A stretch of 9,744 nucleotides of DNA from an uncultured Rickettsiales bacterium (GCA_900549365.1 UROD01000025.1:1-9744); one strand, 5' to 3'. Shown: positions 1-7,000, counted from the stretch's first letter. Translations and numbers: made by a program. The notes: generated by a model from the letters alone, not told the origin.

Positions 1-1602
1 GCGGTTAAATTGGACGTGCCACGCAATCGTGAATTTGGCGATTTCGCTACAAATGCCGCAATGGTTATGGCGAAAAGCGCGGGGAAAAATCCACGTGAAT
101 TGGCAAACGAATTGTTGCCACGTCTGCGCGAATTAGAATTTGTTGCCGATGTGTCGGTTGCTGGCCCTGGGTTTATAAACATAAAATTACGCGATGCTTT
201 CTTGTGGAATGCTGTTGCGCAACCTCAAACACCACACGCCGAAAAACCGATGAAAATTGATTTGGACTATGGTGGCTATAATGTAGGTAAAGCGTTGCAT
301 ATTGGCCATTTGCGCACAACCATCGTGGGCGATACATTTAACCGTATTGCACGTACGTTGGGGCACATAACAAAAAGTTACAACCATATTGGCGACTGGG
401 GTCGTCCAATGGGGCTGATTATCGCGTGGATTATGGAATACGGCATGCCAAAAAACGCCGCTGAATTGAATAAAATTTATCCCGCATCAACCGCCCGCGC
501 AAAAGAAGACGAAACATGGATGGCGCATGCCAAGGAAATAACCGCCAAATTACAATCTGGCGACACCGAATGCAAACGCATCTATGATGATTTTATGAAA
601 ATATCACTGGCCCAAATGGACGAGGTTTTACGTCGTCTGAACGTATTGCCATTTGATGCAACAATGGGCGAACGCGGCGTTGCCCAATATGTTCCAGAAA
701 TGCAAAAGATTTTGGAATCTAAAAATTTGCTAACAATGGACGATGGTGCAATGATTGTGAACATTAAACGCGACGATGATCGCGCGCCTATGCCACCATT
801 GATGTTCCGCACCAGTGCAGACACACAAACATATGCCGCGGCGGATTTGTCGGCGATTTATTACCGTACAAAAACCGACCACCCAGACATCATAGGATAT
901 TTCACAGATTCACGCCAAAATCTGCATTTTCAACAGGTTTTCCGCGCTGCGCAATTGGCAAAAATCACAACCGCTGAATTGTTCCATACGGGATTTGGCG
1001 CACTGACCGGCGCAGACGGTAAACCATTCAAAACCCGTGACGGTGGCGTGGCTGAATTGCTGGACATTTTGGACACCGCACGCGATGCTGTGCGTGAACG
1101 TACGACGGATGCCGGCAAAACATTAGACGACGAAACAATTGATGCAATCGCGTTGGCGGCGGTAAAATTCAACGATTTGATTCACGATGTTCGCGCGGAC
1201 TATGTGTTTGACCCAAATCAAATCACCAGTTTCGAAGGACGCACCGGCCCATACATTTTGTATACGGCGGTACGTTTGAATTCTGTTCTGCGTCGTGCGG
1301 GCGATACGACAACTGCCGAACTGACCGAATTGACCACAGACGAACGCAATCTGCTGATTGAAATTTTGGATTTTGAACGCACAGTGCAGGGCGCATTTGA
1401 TAACCGTGCAACCGATATGATTGCGAATTATGCGTATGATTTGTGCCAGTTGATAAATTCGTTCTATCACAACTGCCCAATTCTGCGAGATGATGTAACG
1501 CCCGCGGCGCGTGCTCAACGTCTGCATATTGTGCACATTGCCGCTGACACACTGGGACGTGCGATTGACCTGATGGGATTGCGCATTCCAAACGAAATGT
1601 AA
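1..1602 (+). CDS. argS: Arginyl-tRNA synthetase, 5' end cut off by window
   Basis: Class I aminoacyl-tRNA synthetase that charges tRNA-Arg with arginine in the cytoplasm. The frame is open from base 1, so the gene starts upstream. About 50 N-terminal residues (much of the Add1 domain) are probably missing, leaving 533 residues of a usual 550-590. An apparent start at base 10 is a TTG inside the conserved VPRNREFGDFATNAAMV segment and is not real. The end of the Add1 domain is visible as AGPGFINIKL. The class I HIGH signature (ALHIGHLRTT) is at bases 298-309. The KMSKS loop takes the ArgS form KPFKTR at 1021-1038, followed by GGVAEL. The C-terminal helical domain that binds the anticodon includes FEGRTGPYILYTAVR, as in other ArgS proteins. 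It ends in TAA with no classical terminator close behind. Identification is secure; only the start is missing. Confidence 0.96.
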   Translation, partial: AVKLDVPRNREFGDFATNAAMVMAKSAGKNPRELANELLPRLRELEFVADVSVAGPGFINIKLRDAFLWNAVAQPQTPHAEKPMKIDLDYGGYNVGKALHIGHLRTTIVGDTFNRIARTLGHITKSYNHIGDWGRPMGLIIAWIMEYGMPKNAAELNKIYPASTARAKEDETWMAHAKEITAKLQSGDTECKRIYDDFMKISLAQMDEVLRRLNVLPFDATMGERGVAQYVPEMQKILESKNLLTMDDGAMIVNIKRDDDRAPMPPLMFRTSADTQTYAAADLSAIYYRTKTDHPDIIGYFTDSRQNLHFQQVFRAAQLAKITTAELFHTGFGALTGADGKPFKTRDGGVAELLDILDTARDAVRERTTDAGKTLDDETIDAIALAAVKFNDLIHDVRADYVFDPNQITSFEGRTGPYILYTAVRLNSVLRRAGDTTTAELTELTTDERNLLIEILDFERTVQGAFDNRATDMIANYAYDLCQLINSFYHNCPILRDDVTPAARAQRLHIVHIAADTLGRAIDLMGLRIPNEM

Positions 1603-1620
1603 AGTTAAAAGTTCAGAGTT

Positions 1621-1698
1621 CAAAGTTCAAATGAATAAAGTAGTGCGCCAGATGGCGCACACATTATTTGCACTTTGAACTTTGGCATTTGAACTTTG
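1621..1698. repeat. Intergenic inverted repeat with central GC hairpin
   Basis: A perfect 13-bp inverted repeat (CAAAGTTCAAATG at 1621-1633 and its complement at 1686-1698) encloses a perfect 7-bp hairpin, GTGCGCC-AGAT-GGCGCAC (1643-1660). The right side holds two direct copies of a 15-mer-like unit (CACTTTGAACTTTGG at 1671, CATTTGAACTTTGC at 1686). The left side holds several GTTCAAA steps. It follows argS and could end its transcript, but no T-run follows the central hairpin (ACATTATTT). The same TAGTGCGCCA hairpin recurs after tig. The sequence directly shows the repeats; any role is inference. Confidence 0.7.
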
Positions 1699-1700
1699 CA

Positions 1701-1720
1701 TGTGGTATTATAATACCGCA
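1701..1720. repeat. Near-perfect palindrome upstream of rplM promoter
   Basis: TGTGGTATTATAATACCGCA is a 20-bp palindrome with one T-G exception; the inner 14 bp (1704-1717) are perfect. It lies just upstream of the -35 element of the rplM promoter, so it could be an operator. It also contains TATAAT (1708-1713), so it could instead be a second -10 element. Confidence 0.45.
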
Positions 1721-1730
1721 CGATTTTTTC

Positions 1731-1758
1731 TTGACTTTTCTGGGCTGTTACGTAATAA
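1731..1758 (+). promoter_or_regulatory. Sigma70-type promoter for rplM-rpsI
   Basis: TTGACT (1731-1736) and TAATAA (1753-1758) are separated by 16 bases. A further TAATAC overlaps downstream. The predicted leader is about 35 nt, ending in the AAGGA ribosome site before rplM. Confidence 0.65.
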
Positions 1759-1798
1759 TACGTGCGCTAAATTGTACAAACCATAAGGAAAATATAAA

Positions 1799-2272
1799 AT
1801 GGCAGCGACAAAATCGTTAAAACAGTGCGAATTAGACGCCAAATGGTATCTGATTGACGCAACTGACTGCACACTGGGACGTTTGGCGGCGTTTACTGCG
1901 AACATCCTGCGTGGCAAGAATAAGCCAACATGGACACCAAACATGGATTGCGGTGACCACGTTATCATTATCAACGCGGACAAGGTTGCACTGTCTGGCA
2001 AAAAAGCAGACAAAACCAAATTCTTTTGGCATTCTCTGTGGACAGGCAGCATCAAAGAACGCACGCTGGACCAGATGCGCAATGAAAAACCAGAACAGTT
2101 GGTTTTCAACGCTGTAAAGCGCATGATGGGTCGTCGCACTTCGGTTGCTTTGGCAAACAAACGTTTGACCAAACTGCACGTTTATGCAGGTGCGGAACAC
2201 AAACACGCCGCCCAGCAACCAGTTGTTATCAACTTTGCCGAATTGAACCGTAAAAACAAAAGGGGCGAATAA
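1799..2272 (+). CDS. rplM: 50S ribosomal protein L13
   Basis: Early-assembly protein of the large ribosomal subunit, 157 aa (142 in E. coli; alphaproteobacterial forms are near 155). Recognisable L13 blocks are [15 protein letters not shown] (17-30), the [24 protein letters not shown] core (46-69), the [10 protein letters not shown] helix, and [14 protein letters not shown] (128-141). The tail [10 protein letters not shown] is typical of alphaproteobacterial L13. AAGGA at 1785-1789, 9 bases before the ATG, supports the start. The oddity is residues 105-129: the usual M-L-P-x-G-P-L-G-R signature after AVK is replaced by [16 protein letters not shown], about three residues longer. The family H-x-G-x-x-G-G loop also reads HSLWTGS. 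This looks like lineage divergence, since both ends of the region stay in frame and aligned. It forms an operon with rpsI. Confidence 0.96.
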   Translation: MAATKSLKQCELDAKWYLIDATDCTLGRLAAFTANILRGKNKPTWTPNMDCGDHVIIINADKVALSGKKADKTKFFWHSLWTGSIKERTLDQMRNEKPEQLVFNAVKRMMGRRTSVALANKRLTKLHVYAGAEHKHAAQQPVVINFAELNRKNKRGE

Positions 2273-2766
2273 TGACAGAAGCAAAGAAAACCGCAACAGC
2301 GGCAAAGACAGTAAAAAAGGCAGCCCCAGCAAAAAAAACAGTTGCCAAGAAAGCAGACGCAGTGGCAACCGTTAAATTAGCGGGCGCAACATACGCAACC
2401 GGCAAACGCAAAGATTCCATCGCACGCGTTTACTTGGTCCCAGGCAAAGGCAACATCTTTGTCAACGAAATCCCAGCCGACAAATATTTCCGTCGTCCTG
2501 TGTTGCAGATGATTATTGCCCAGCCGTTCGGCGTAACAAAACGCGAAACCGCATATGACATTCATGCCATGGTTATTGGCGGTGGTTTGTCAGGTCAGGC
2601 GGGTGCCGTTAAACACGGTATTTCCAAGGCATTGGAAAAGGTTGAACCAGAATTGCGTCCAGCACTGAAAGCCGCCGGCTTCTTGACCCGCGACAGCCGT
2701 GTTGTTGAACGTAAACACTTTGGTCACCACAAGGCACGTCGTTCGACACAGTTCAGCAAACGTTAA
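2272..2766 (+). CDS. rpsI: 30S ribosomal protein S9
   Basis: Small-subunit head protein whose C-terminal tail reaches the P-site tRNA; 164 aa. Residues 1-36 form an Ala/Lys-rich extension ([19 protein letters not shown] and onward), probably disordered and rRNA-binding. The conserved core starts at [18 protein letters not shown] (41-58). The S9 signature [15 protein letters not shown] is at 103-117, and the protein ends in [11 protein letters not shown] with the conserved terminal SKR. The ATG overlaps the rplM stop by one base (TAATG), so the pair is translationally coupled. AGGGG at 2261-2265, inside the rplM end, serves as ribosome site. rplM-rpsI is one of the most widely kept operons in bacteria. 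A terminator follows 18 bases after the stop. Confidence 0.97.
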   Translation: MTEAKKTATAAKTVKKAAPAKKTVAKKADAVATVKLAGATYATGKRKDSIARVYLVPGKGNIFVNEIPADKYFRRPVLQMIIAQPFGVTKRETAYDIHAMVIGGGLSGQAGAVKHGISKALEKVEPELRPALKAAGFLTRDSRVVERKHFGHHKARRSTQFSKR

Positions 2767-2784
2767 TATTTGCGAACAAAACAA

Positions 2785-2813
2785 AAAACACCATACAAAT
2801 CGTATGGTGTTTT
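2785..2813 (+). terminator. Intrinsic terminator of rplM-rpsI
   Basis: Perfect 12-bp stem AAAACACCATAC / GTATGGTGTTTT with loop AAATC, followed by ATTTTTA. The A-run on the 5' side makes it symmetric, so it may also work on the other strand. Confidence 0.88.
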
Positions 2814-2830
2814 ATTTTTACACCAAATAC

Positions 2831-2860
2831 TTGACATTTATTTGTTTTGTACTATATATA
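2831..2860 (+). promoter_or_regulatory. Promoter of the two-TM protein gene
   Basis: A consensus -35 TTGACA (2831-2836) is followed by a TATATATA -10 region (TATATA at 2853-2858, 16-base spacing, or 2855-2860, 18-base spacing). The leader carries ACTCC-AAA-GGAGT (2879-2891), a 5-bp hairpin whose 3' arm is the Shine-Dalgarno, so the ribosome site could be partly masked. Confidence 0.72.
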
Positions 2861-2896
2861 CCTGTGTCAGGGACATAAACTCCAAAGGAGTCACGA

Positions 2897-3421
2897 ATGA
2901 ACAATACAGAAACTGTAACTATGTTATCTAAAGATAAAGAATTAGACCAAGAATTGGCCAAAATCCCACTTAAAACGACTGGGGCTTGGTTGGATGCGGA
3001 ATTGAAAAACATTCCACACACAAAAAACGAACAAAAAAGCATTGCGCGTCGTACCGCATTGGGTTTTGTGGCTGGTTTGGCGGCGATGCCTGCACTTATA
3101 TTGGGCGCACATATTCAGCAGGCCCCGCGTGGCACAACACAGTCCGCCGATTATTCATTAAAAAACCGTTTTGCAACCGCATACGTTGCGGACACACCGA
3201 ATAGCCAACAAACATGGACAGAGGTTCATACCGTAACAGATGAATACGGCACGCATTATTACACAACAAAGCATGGCTATGCACCAGCAGATGCTTCAAC
3301 ATATTTTTTAATGGGTGTGTTCTCGTTGTTGGGCGCAGGATTCGGTTCTGTACATGCTACAGAAGCAGTTGCACAAAAACGCAAACGTTTGTTTGCACAA
3401 AAACAACAGCAAACACGCTAG
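2897..3421 (+). CDS. Unrecognised inner-membrane protein with two TM helices
   Basis: I do not recognise this 174-aa protein. Its start is well supported: AAAGGAG (2884-2890) sits 6 bases before the ATG behind a consensus -35 promoter, and a terminator follows the stop, so it is a monocistronic gene. The N-terminal 50 residues are charged and contain a short internal repeat, LDQELAKIP (16-24) and LDAELKNIP (32-40). TM1 is about 53-73 (TALGFVAGLAAMPALILGAHI) after KSIARR. TM2 is about 133-154 (ADASTYFLMGVFSLLGAGFG). The intervening 60 residues are polar and Tyr/Thr-rich (EVHTVTDEYGTHYYTTKHGY). The tail KRKRLFAQKQQQTR is basic. By the positive-inside rule both ends are cytoplasmic and the 74-132 loop is periplasmic. 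No catalytic motif is visible. It sits between two translation loci, but the promoter and terminators give no functional link. Confidence 0.85.
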   Translation: MNNTETVTMLSKDKELDQELAKIPLKTTGAWLDAELKNIPHTKNEQKSIARRTALGFVAGLAAMPALILGAHIQQAPRGTTQSADYSLKNRFATAYVADTPNSQQTWTEVHTVTDEYGTHYYTTKHGYAPADASTYFLMGVFSLLGAGFGSVHATEAVAQKRKRLFAQKQQQTR

Positions 3422-3426
3422 CAAAC

Positions 3427-3456
3427 AAAAATCCCGCAAAATGCGGGATTTTTTAT
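3427..3456 (+). terminator. Intrinsic terminator after the two-TM gene
   Basis: Stem ATCCCGC / GCGGGAT (3431-3437 and 3443-3449) with loop AAAAT, extended by A/T pairs and followed by TTTTTATTATT. Confidence 0.88.
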
Positions 3457-3458
3457 TA

Positions 3459-3486
3459 TTGCGTTTATAAAAAAGTTGTGTATAAT
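3459..3486 (+). promoter_or_regulatory. Promoter of tig
   Basis: A consensus -10 TATAAT (3481-3486) with a weak -35 TTGCGT (3459-3464), 16 bases apart. Predicted start is near 3493, leaving a leader of about 20 nt that holds only the ribosome site. Confidence 0.65.
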
Positions 3487-3513
3487 CACACGGCAATTAC
3501 CTAGGGGAAAAGC

Positions 3514-4821
3514 ATGTTTACAAAAGAAAAAATCAAAGATTTACATTATTCCGTAAACGGAACAATTTCTGCTGCCGATGTTCAGGCCGCAGCCGATGAA
3601 ATTTTAACAGAATATGGCAAAACCGCAAAAATGGCTGGTTTCCGCCCAGGGCACATTCCTTTGTCCGTTCTGCGTCAAAAATTCAATACATCTGCCACAT
3701 CCGAAGCGGTAGACAAATTGATGAACAAAGACCTGAATGACTATGTCGCGGACAAGAAAATTCGTCTGGCGGGTGCACCAAAGGCCGACTTGGCCGGTTG
3801 GGAATTTGGCAAAGATGTCAATTACTCTTTGGAATTTGACATTCTGCCAACATTGCCTGAAATTGATTTAGAAAAATTCACAGTGACCAAGAAAACAACC
3901 ACACTGGACGAAGCAGAGGTTGACAAGGCCATTGAAAATCTGCGTCGCAGCCGCAGCACCGCCGAAAAACAAGACGAAAAGTACCAGGCCGCCAATGGCG
4001 ACACCGCTGTAATTGACTTCAAAGGTTTTATTGGCGACGAAGCATTCGAAGGTGGCGCAGCCGAAAAGCATCACCTGATTTTGGGTTCTGGCGCATTTAT
4101 CCCAGGGTTCGAAGACCAAATTATTGGCCACAAATCTGGTGATGAATTTGACGTCAACGTTAAATTTCCAAAAGATTATCACGCTGAAAACTTGGCCGGA
4201 AAAGACGCACGTTTCGCAGTCAAGGTTCACGAAGTTCGCAAGCATATCTTGCCAGAATTGAACGACGAATTGGCGCAGGCCGTTGGTCAGGAATCTGTTG
4301 CAAAATTGCGTGAACACATTGCAAAAATCTATAACGACCAGTATGCCGATGCCGCACAACGCGACATGCGCAACGAACTGTTGGATATCTTGGCGGACAA
4401 GGTCAAATTGGAATTGCCAGAAATCTTGGTTGAACAAGAATTGAATATGGCAAAATCCGAACACGATCGCGAACACGCGCATTGCGACGACAAATGCAAA
4501 TCCGACGAACACAAGTGGGACGACAAGAAAGAACGCAAAGATGCCGAACGCCGTGTTAAACTGGGCTTGATTTTGGCAGAATGGGGCACTCAGAACAAAG
4601 TCGAGGTTACCCGTGACGATTTGCAACAGGCAGTTTGGGCCGAAGCGTCCCGCTATCCAGATCCAAAGCAAGTTTTTGATTTTTATAACAAGAACCAGAA
4701 CGCTTTGGCAATGTTGCGCGGTATGATTTTCGAACGCAAAGCATTGGATGCCATGCTGACACACGTGAAACAGAAAGAAAAGGCCGTAAAGCCCGAAGAA
4801 CTGTTCCAAGCAGCAAAATAA
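3514..4821 (+). CDS. tig: Trigger factor, ribosome-bound chaperone and prolyl isomerase
   Basis: Binds at the ribosomal exit tunnel next to L23 and shields nascent chains; 435 aa (432 in E. coli). The ribosome-docking signature GFRPGHIP is at 42-49, where E. coli has GFRKGKVP. The FKBP-type prolyl-isomerase domain spans about 162-242 (GDTAVIDFKGF, then LGSGAFIPGFEDQIIG). The C-terminal chaperone arms follow, including ERRVKLGLILAEWG and QVFDFYNKNQNALAMLR, the latter characteristic of alphaproteobacteria. AGGGGA at 3503-3508 supports the start. The gene ends in tandem stops TAATAA. Unusual: residues 316-338 contain H317, H321, H323, C324, C328 and H333 in a highly charged segment, in place of the ordinary acidic helix connector. 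The usual clpP-clpX neighbours are absent; a terminator and repeats follow directly. Confidence 0.96.
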   Translation: MFTKEKIKDLHYSVNGTISAADVQAAADEILTEYGKTAKMAGFRPGHIPLSVLRQKFNTSATSEAVDKLMNKDLNDYVADKKIRLAGAPKADLAGWEFGKDVNYSLEFDILPTLPEIDLEKFTVTKKTTTLDEAEVDKAIENLRRSRSTAEKQDEKYQAANGDTAVIDFKGFIGDEAFEGGAAEKHHLILGSGAFIPGFEDQIIGHKSGDEFDVNVKFPKDYHAENLAGKDARFAVKVHEVRKHILPELNDELAQAVGQESVAKLREHIAKIYNDQYADAAQRDMRNELLDILADKVKLELPEILVEQELNMAKSEHDREHAHCDDKCKSDEHKWDDKKERKDAERRVKLGLILAEWGTQNKVEVTRDDLQQAVWAEASRYPDPKQVFDFYNKNQNALAMLRGMIFERKALDAMLTHVKQKEKAVKPEELFQAAK

Positions 4822-4822
4822 T

Positions 4823-4847
4823 AAAAACGCCCCATCGGGGCGTTTTT
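4823..4847 (+). terminator. Intrinsic terminator of tig
   Basis: Perfect 11-bp stem AAAAACGCCCC / GGGGCGTTTTT with loop ATC, starting one base after the tig stop and including the second stop of TAATAA. Symmetric, so able to act in both directions. Confidence 0.93.
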
Positions 4848-4853
4848 ATTAGA

Positions 4854-4881
4854 GAATAGATAATAGAGCATAGATAATAGA
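4854..4881 (-). repeat. Tandem 14-mer, two copies
   Basis: Two adjacent units, GAATAGATAATAGA (4854-4867) and GCATAGATAATAGA (4868-4881), differ at one base. The second is the exact reverse complement of TCTATTATCTATGC, which is repeated three times at 7001-7042. The copies therefore flank rpsA on both sides in opposite orientation. Confidence 0.85.
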
Positions 4882-4883
4882 TA

Positions 4884-4907
4884 GTGCGCCACCGGCGCAC
4901 TTTTATT
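4884..4907 (+). terminator. GC hairpin with T-tract, second terminator-like stem after tig
   Basis: GTGCGCC-ACC-GGCGCAC (4884-4900) followed by TTTTATT. The stem sequence is identical to that at 1643-1660 after argS, including the preceding TA. It may be a repeat family member that also serves as a backup terminator. Confidence 0.6.
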
Positions 4908-4910
4908 TAT

Positions 4911-5043
4911 ACTGGATTGCCACGCGTCGCTACGCTTGCTCGCAATGAATCCAAGCGAAGCGCAGGATGCGGCAAGGACGCAGTCCGCAGGCGACACACG
5001 AACTAGAATCACTGTCATTGCAAGTGTAACGAAGCAATCCAGT
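4911..5043. repeat. MITE-like palindromic element, 133 bp
   Basis: ACTGGATTGC (4911-4920) is repeated in inverted form as GCAATCCAGT (5034-5043). Inner arms GCAATGA (4942-4948) and TCATTGC (5015-5021) also pair, giving imperfect terminal arms of 29-38 bases. The interior (4949-5014) is GC-richer and holds small repeats (GCGAAGCGCAGG, GCAAGGACGCAGTCCGCAGGC). There is no open frame with a start and ribosome site. The arms resemble intergenic palindromes of the type TGGATTGC...GCAATGACA known from several proteobacterial genomes; this is from memory and not checked. It sits just upstream of the rpsA promoter. Confidence 0.7.
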
Positions 5044-5075
5044 TGATAATGTCGCACAGCGCGGACGGAATTTCC

Positions 5076-5104
5076 TTGCATTTTCAAAAAAAATCCCGTA
5101 TAAT
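5076..5104 (+). promoter_or_regulatory. Promoter of rpsA
   Basis: TTGCAT (5076-5081) and consensus TATAAT (5099-5104) with ideal 17-base spacing. Predicted start is near 5111, giving a leader of about 93 nt, long compared with other genes in the window. The leader includes GTGGG (5121-5125) and CCCAC (5147-5151), which could pair. Confidence 0.78.
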
Positions 5105-5175
5105 CCGTCTGGTTTTGCGGGTGGGCGCATTACCAATCCGATTAACCCCACAAGTCCTTTGCTTTATTTTTGCAA

Positions 5176-5207
5176 ATGGCAAACTTTGTATGAAATTTCT
5201 CTTATGA
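5176..5207 (+). promoter_or_regulatory. Two overlapping five-codon minicistrons leading into rpsA
   Basis: ATG GCA AAC TTT GTA TGA (5176-5193) ends in a TGA that overlaps the next ATG (5190). ATG AAA TTT CTC TTA TGA (5190-5207) in turn overlaps the rpsA ATG (5204). Each junction is ATGA and each start is exactly 14 bases from the next. There is no purine-rich Shine-Dalgarno before any of the three starts. This could deliver ribosomes to rpsA by termination-reinitiation, or it could be chance in a short AT-rich stretch. Confidence 0.4.
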
Positions 5208-6892
5208 AAGATTTATCCAAAGATTTATTCAATCCAATATCCGGCGAAGATTTCGTCCAGATGTTCGACAAGGACTATGGCACACAGGAAACTTTGCAGG
5301 GTTATGCAACCAAGGGTACTGTCAAAGACATTCGCGGTGATTTCGCAATGGTTGACGTCGGCCTGAAATCCGAAGGTCGCGTTCCATTAAAAGAATTTGG
5401 CGCATCTGTCCCATCTGTTGGCGACATTATTGATGTCTTTGTTGAACGCTATGAATCCCGCGAAGGGACAGCAGTTCTGTCATATACCAAAGCCCGCGCT
5501 GAAAAAGCATGGAAAGATTTGGAAAAGACAGTTGCCGAAGGCGTTGACCCCGAAGGTACAATTATCGACGTTGTCCGCGGCGGTTATACCGTTGACTTGG
5601 GTGGTGTATTTGCATTTATGCCATCATCACAGGTTGACCACAAACCAGTTCGCGATGCAAAATCGTTGATTGGCTTGAAAGACAAATTCCGCGTTCTGAA
5701 AATGGACGCATTGCGCACAAACGCAATCGTATCTCGTCGCGCGATTCAGTCCGATTCTATCGCGGCTGCACAACGCGAAGCGATGAAAAACATCACACTG
5801 GGTGCTGTTATCGAAGGCACAGTCAAGAACATCACAGATTATGGTGTGTTCGTTGATTTGGGTGGTGTTGACGGTTTGCTGCACGTTACCGACCTGTCTT
5901 GGAAACGTGTAAATCACCCACGCGAATTGGTTCACGTTGGTGAAAAAATCAAGGTCAAGGTTATCCAATTCGATCCAGAATCCCATCGTATTTCGTTGGG
6001 CGCGAAACAATTGGAGGCAGACCCATGGGATACAGCGTCCCGCGCATTCAATGTTGGCGACACAGTATCGGGCAAGGTTTCGTCCATCACCGATTACGGC
6101 GCATTCATTGATTTGGGCAACAATATCGAAGGTCTGGTTCACATGTCTGAACTGTCTTGGACAAACAAAAACATCCACCCCAGCAAAGTTTTGCAAGTGG
6201 GTCAAGATGTCAACGTGGTTGTCTTGGGCATTGATCAAGAAAAACGCCGTATTTCGTTGGGCTATAAACAACTGCAACCAAATCCATGGAAACAGTTTGC
6301 AGAAACCCACAACGTTGGCGATGTTGTAACTGGTCCTATCAAGAACACAACAGAATTTGGTCTGTTTGTTCAGTTGACCCCAGAATTGGACGGTATGGTT
6401 CACATTTCCGACCTGTCTTGGAACAAACTGGACGAAGAAGAACTGAAAAAGTTCGTTCGCGGTCAGGAAGTAACAGCGAAAATTTTGGACATCAATCCAG
6501 AAAAAGAACGCGTTACACTGGGCATTAAACAGTTGACCGAAAGTGCCGACAACGCACACGTTGCCATCAAGAAAGGCGCAGTTGTGTCCGGTACTGTTTC
6601 TGAAATCACACCAGACGAATTGATTTTGGCATTGCCAAACGACATTCGTGGTGTTATCCGTCGCACAGACCTGTCACGCGAAAAAGCGGAACAGGACACC
6701 AGCAAATTCAAAGTAGGTGATACAGTTGAAGCATCTGTTGTTTCCGTTGAAGGCAACACTGTTAAATTGTCTATCCGTGCATTGCAGGTGACACTGGAAA
6801 AACAGGCCGTCAAAGAATACGCTAATCAGGCCGACAGCGGCTCTGTATTGGGCGACATCTTGGGCGCAGCGATTGAAAACAGCAAAAAATAA
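5204..6892 (+). CDS. rpsA: 30S ribosomal protein S1
   Basis: RNA-binding protein that brings mRNA to the small subunit; 562 aa (557 in E. coli). Six S1/OB-fold repeats lie at about 31-97, 115-181, 200-268, 285-355, 371-443 and 458-527. Repeats 3-5 carry the clear G-x-V-x-x-I-T-x-Y/F-G-x-F-V-x-L pattern (for example VKNITDYGVFVDLG) and end in R-I-S-L-G. Repeats 1 and 2 are degenerate, as in the ribosome-docking domains of other S1 proteins. I chose the ATG at 5204. An in-frame TTG at 5159 would add 15 hydrophobic residues with no ribosome site. The start lacks any Shine-Dalgarno, as is known for E. coli rpsA, whose translation is autoregulated; similar control is likely here. It is monocistronic, without the common cmk and ihfB neighbours. 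Confidence 0.96.
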   Translation: MKDLSKDLFNPISGEDFVQMFDKDYGTQETLQGYATKGTVKDIRGDFAMVDVGLKSEGRVPLKEFGASVPSVGDIIDVFVERYESREGTAVLSYTKARAEKAWKDLEKTVAEGVDPEGTIIDVVRGGYTVDLGGVFAFMPSSQVDHKPVRDAKSLIGLKDKFRVLKMDALRTNAIVSRRAIQSDSIAAAQREAMKNITLGAVIEGTVKNITDYGVFVDLGGVDGLLHVTDLSWKRVNHPRELVHVGEKIKVKVIQFDPESHRISLGAKQLEADPWDTASRAFNVGDTVSGKVSSITDYGAFIDLGNNIEGLVHMSELSWTNKNIHPSKVLQVGQDVNVVVLGIDQEKRRISLGYKQLQPNPWKQFAETHNVGDVVTGPIKNTTEFGLFVQLTPELDGMVHISDLSWNKLDEEELKKFVRGQEVTAKILDINPEKERVTLGIKQLTESADNAHVAIKKGAVVSGTVSEITPDELILALPNDIRGVIRRTDLSREKAEQDTSKFKVGDTVEASVVSVEGNTVKLSIRALQVTLEKQAVKEYANQADSGSVLGDILGAAIENSKK

Positions 6893-6946
6893 TTTACGTT
6901 TGTAAATTATGCGCAAAAATCCCCGACACCCTTGTCGGGGATTTTT
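6891..6946 (+). terminator. Double hairpin and terminator of rpsA
   Basis: A small perfect hairpin AATTTAC-GTTT-GTAAATT (6891-6908) overlaps the stop codon. A perfect 14-bp stem AAAAATCCCCGACA / TGTCGGGGATTTTT (6915-6928, 6933-6946) with loop CCCT follows. The second is a strong symmetric intrinsic terminator. Confidence 0.93.
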
Positions 6947-7000
6947 ATCATGTAATTCTGTACCAGATTATTAGATTCGCGCCATTCGGCACACAAAAAA

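Noticed and set aside
3868..4809. 313-codon open frame on the minus strand within tig
   Set aside because: It is the antisense shadow of a strongly supported gene. Its length follows from the codon preferences of tig. The translation is Phe/Val/Gln/Cys-rich with no domain, start site or promoter.
4930..5151. Minus-strand frame over the palindromic element
   Set aside because: It spans the repeat and the rpsA promoter, has no ribosome site, and its sequence is set by the inverted repeats.
5159..5203. Upstream TTG start for S1 adding 15 residues
   Set aside because: No ribosome site, a hydrophobic extension not seen in S1 proteins, and the ATG at 5204 gives the family length.
5627..6559. 310-codon open frame on the minus strand within rpsA
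   Set aside because: Antisense shadow of the six-repeat S1 gene; composition (Phe, Asn, Cys, Gln) is that of reversed coding sequence and repeats mirror the S1 repeats.
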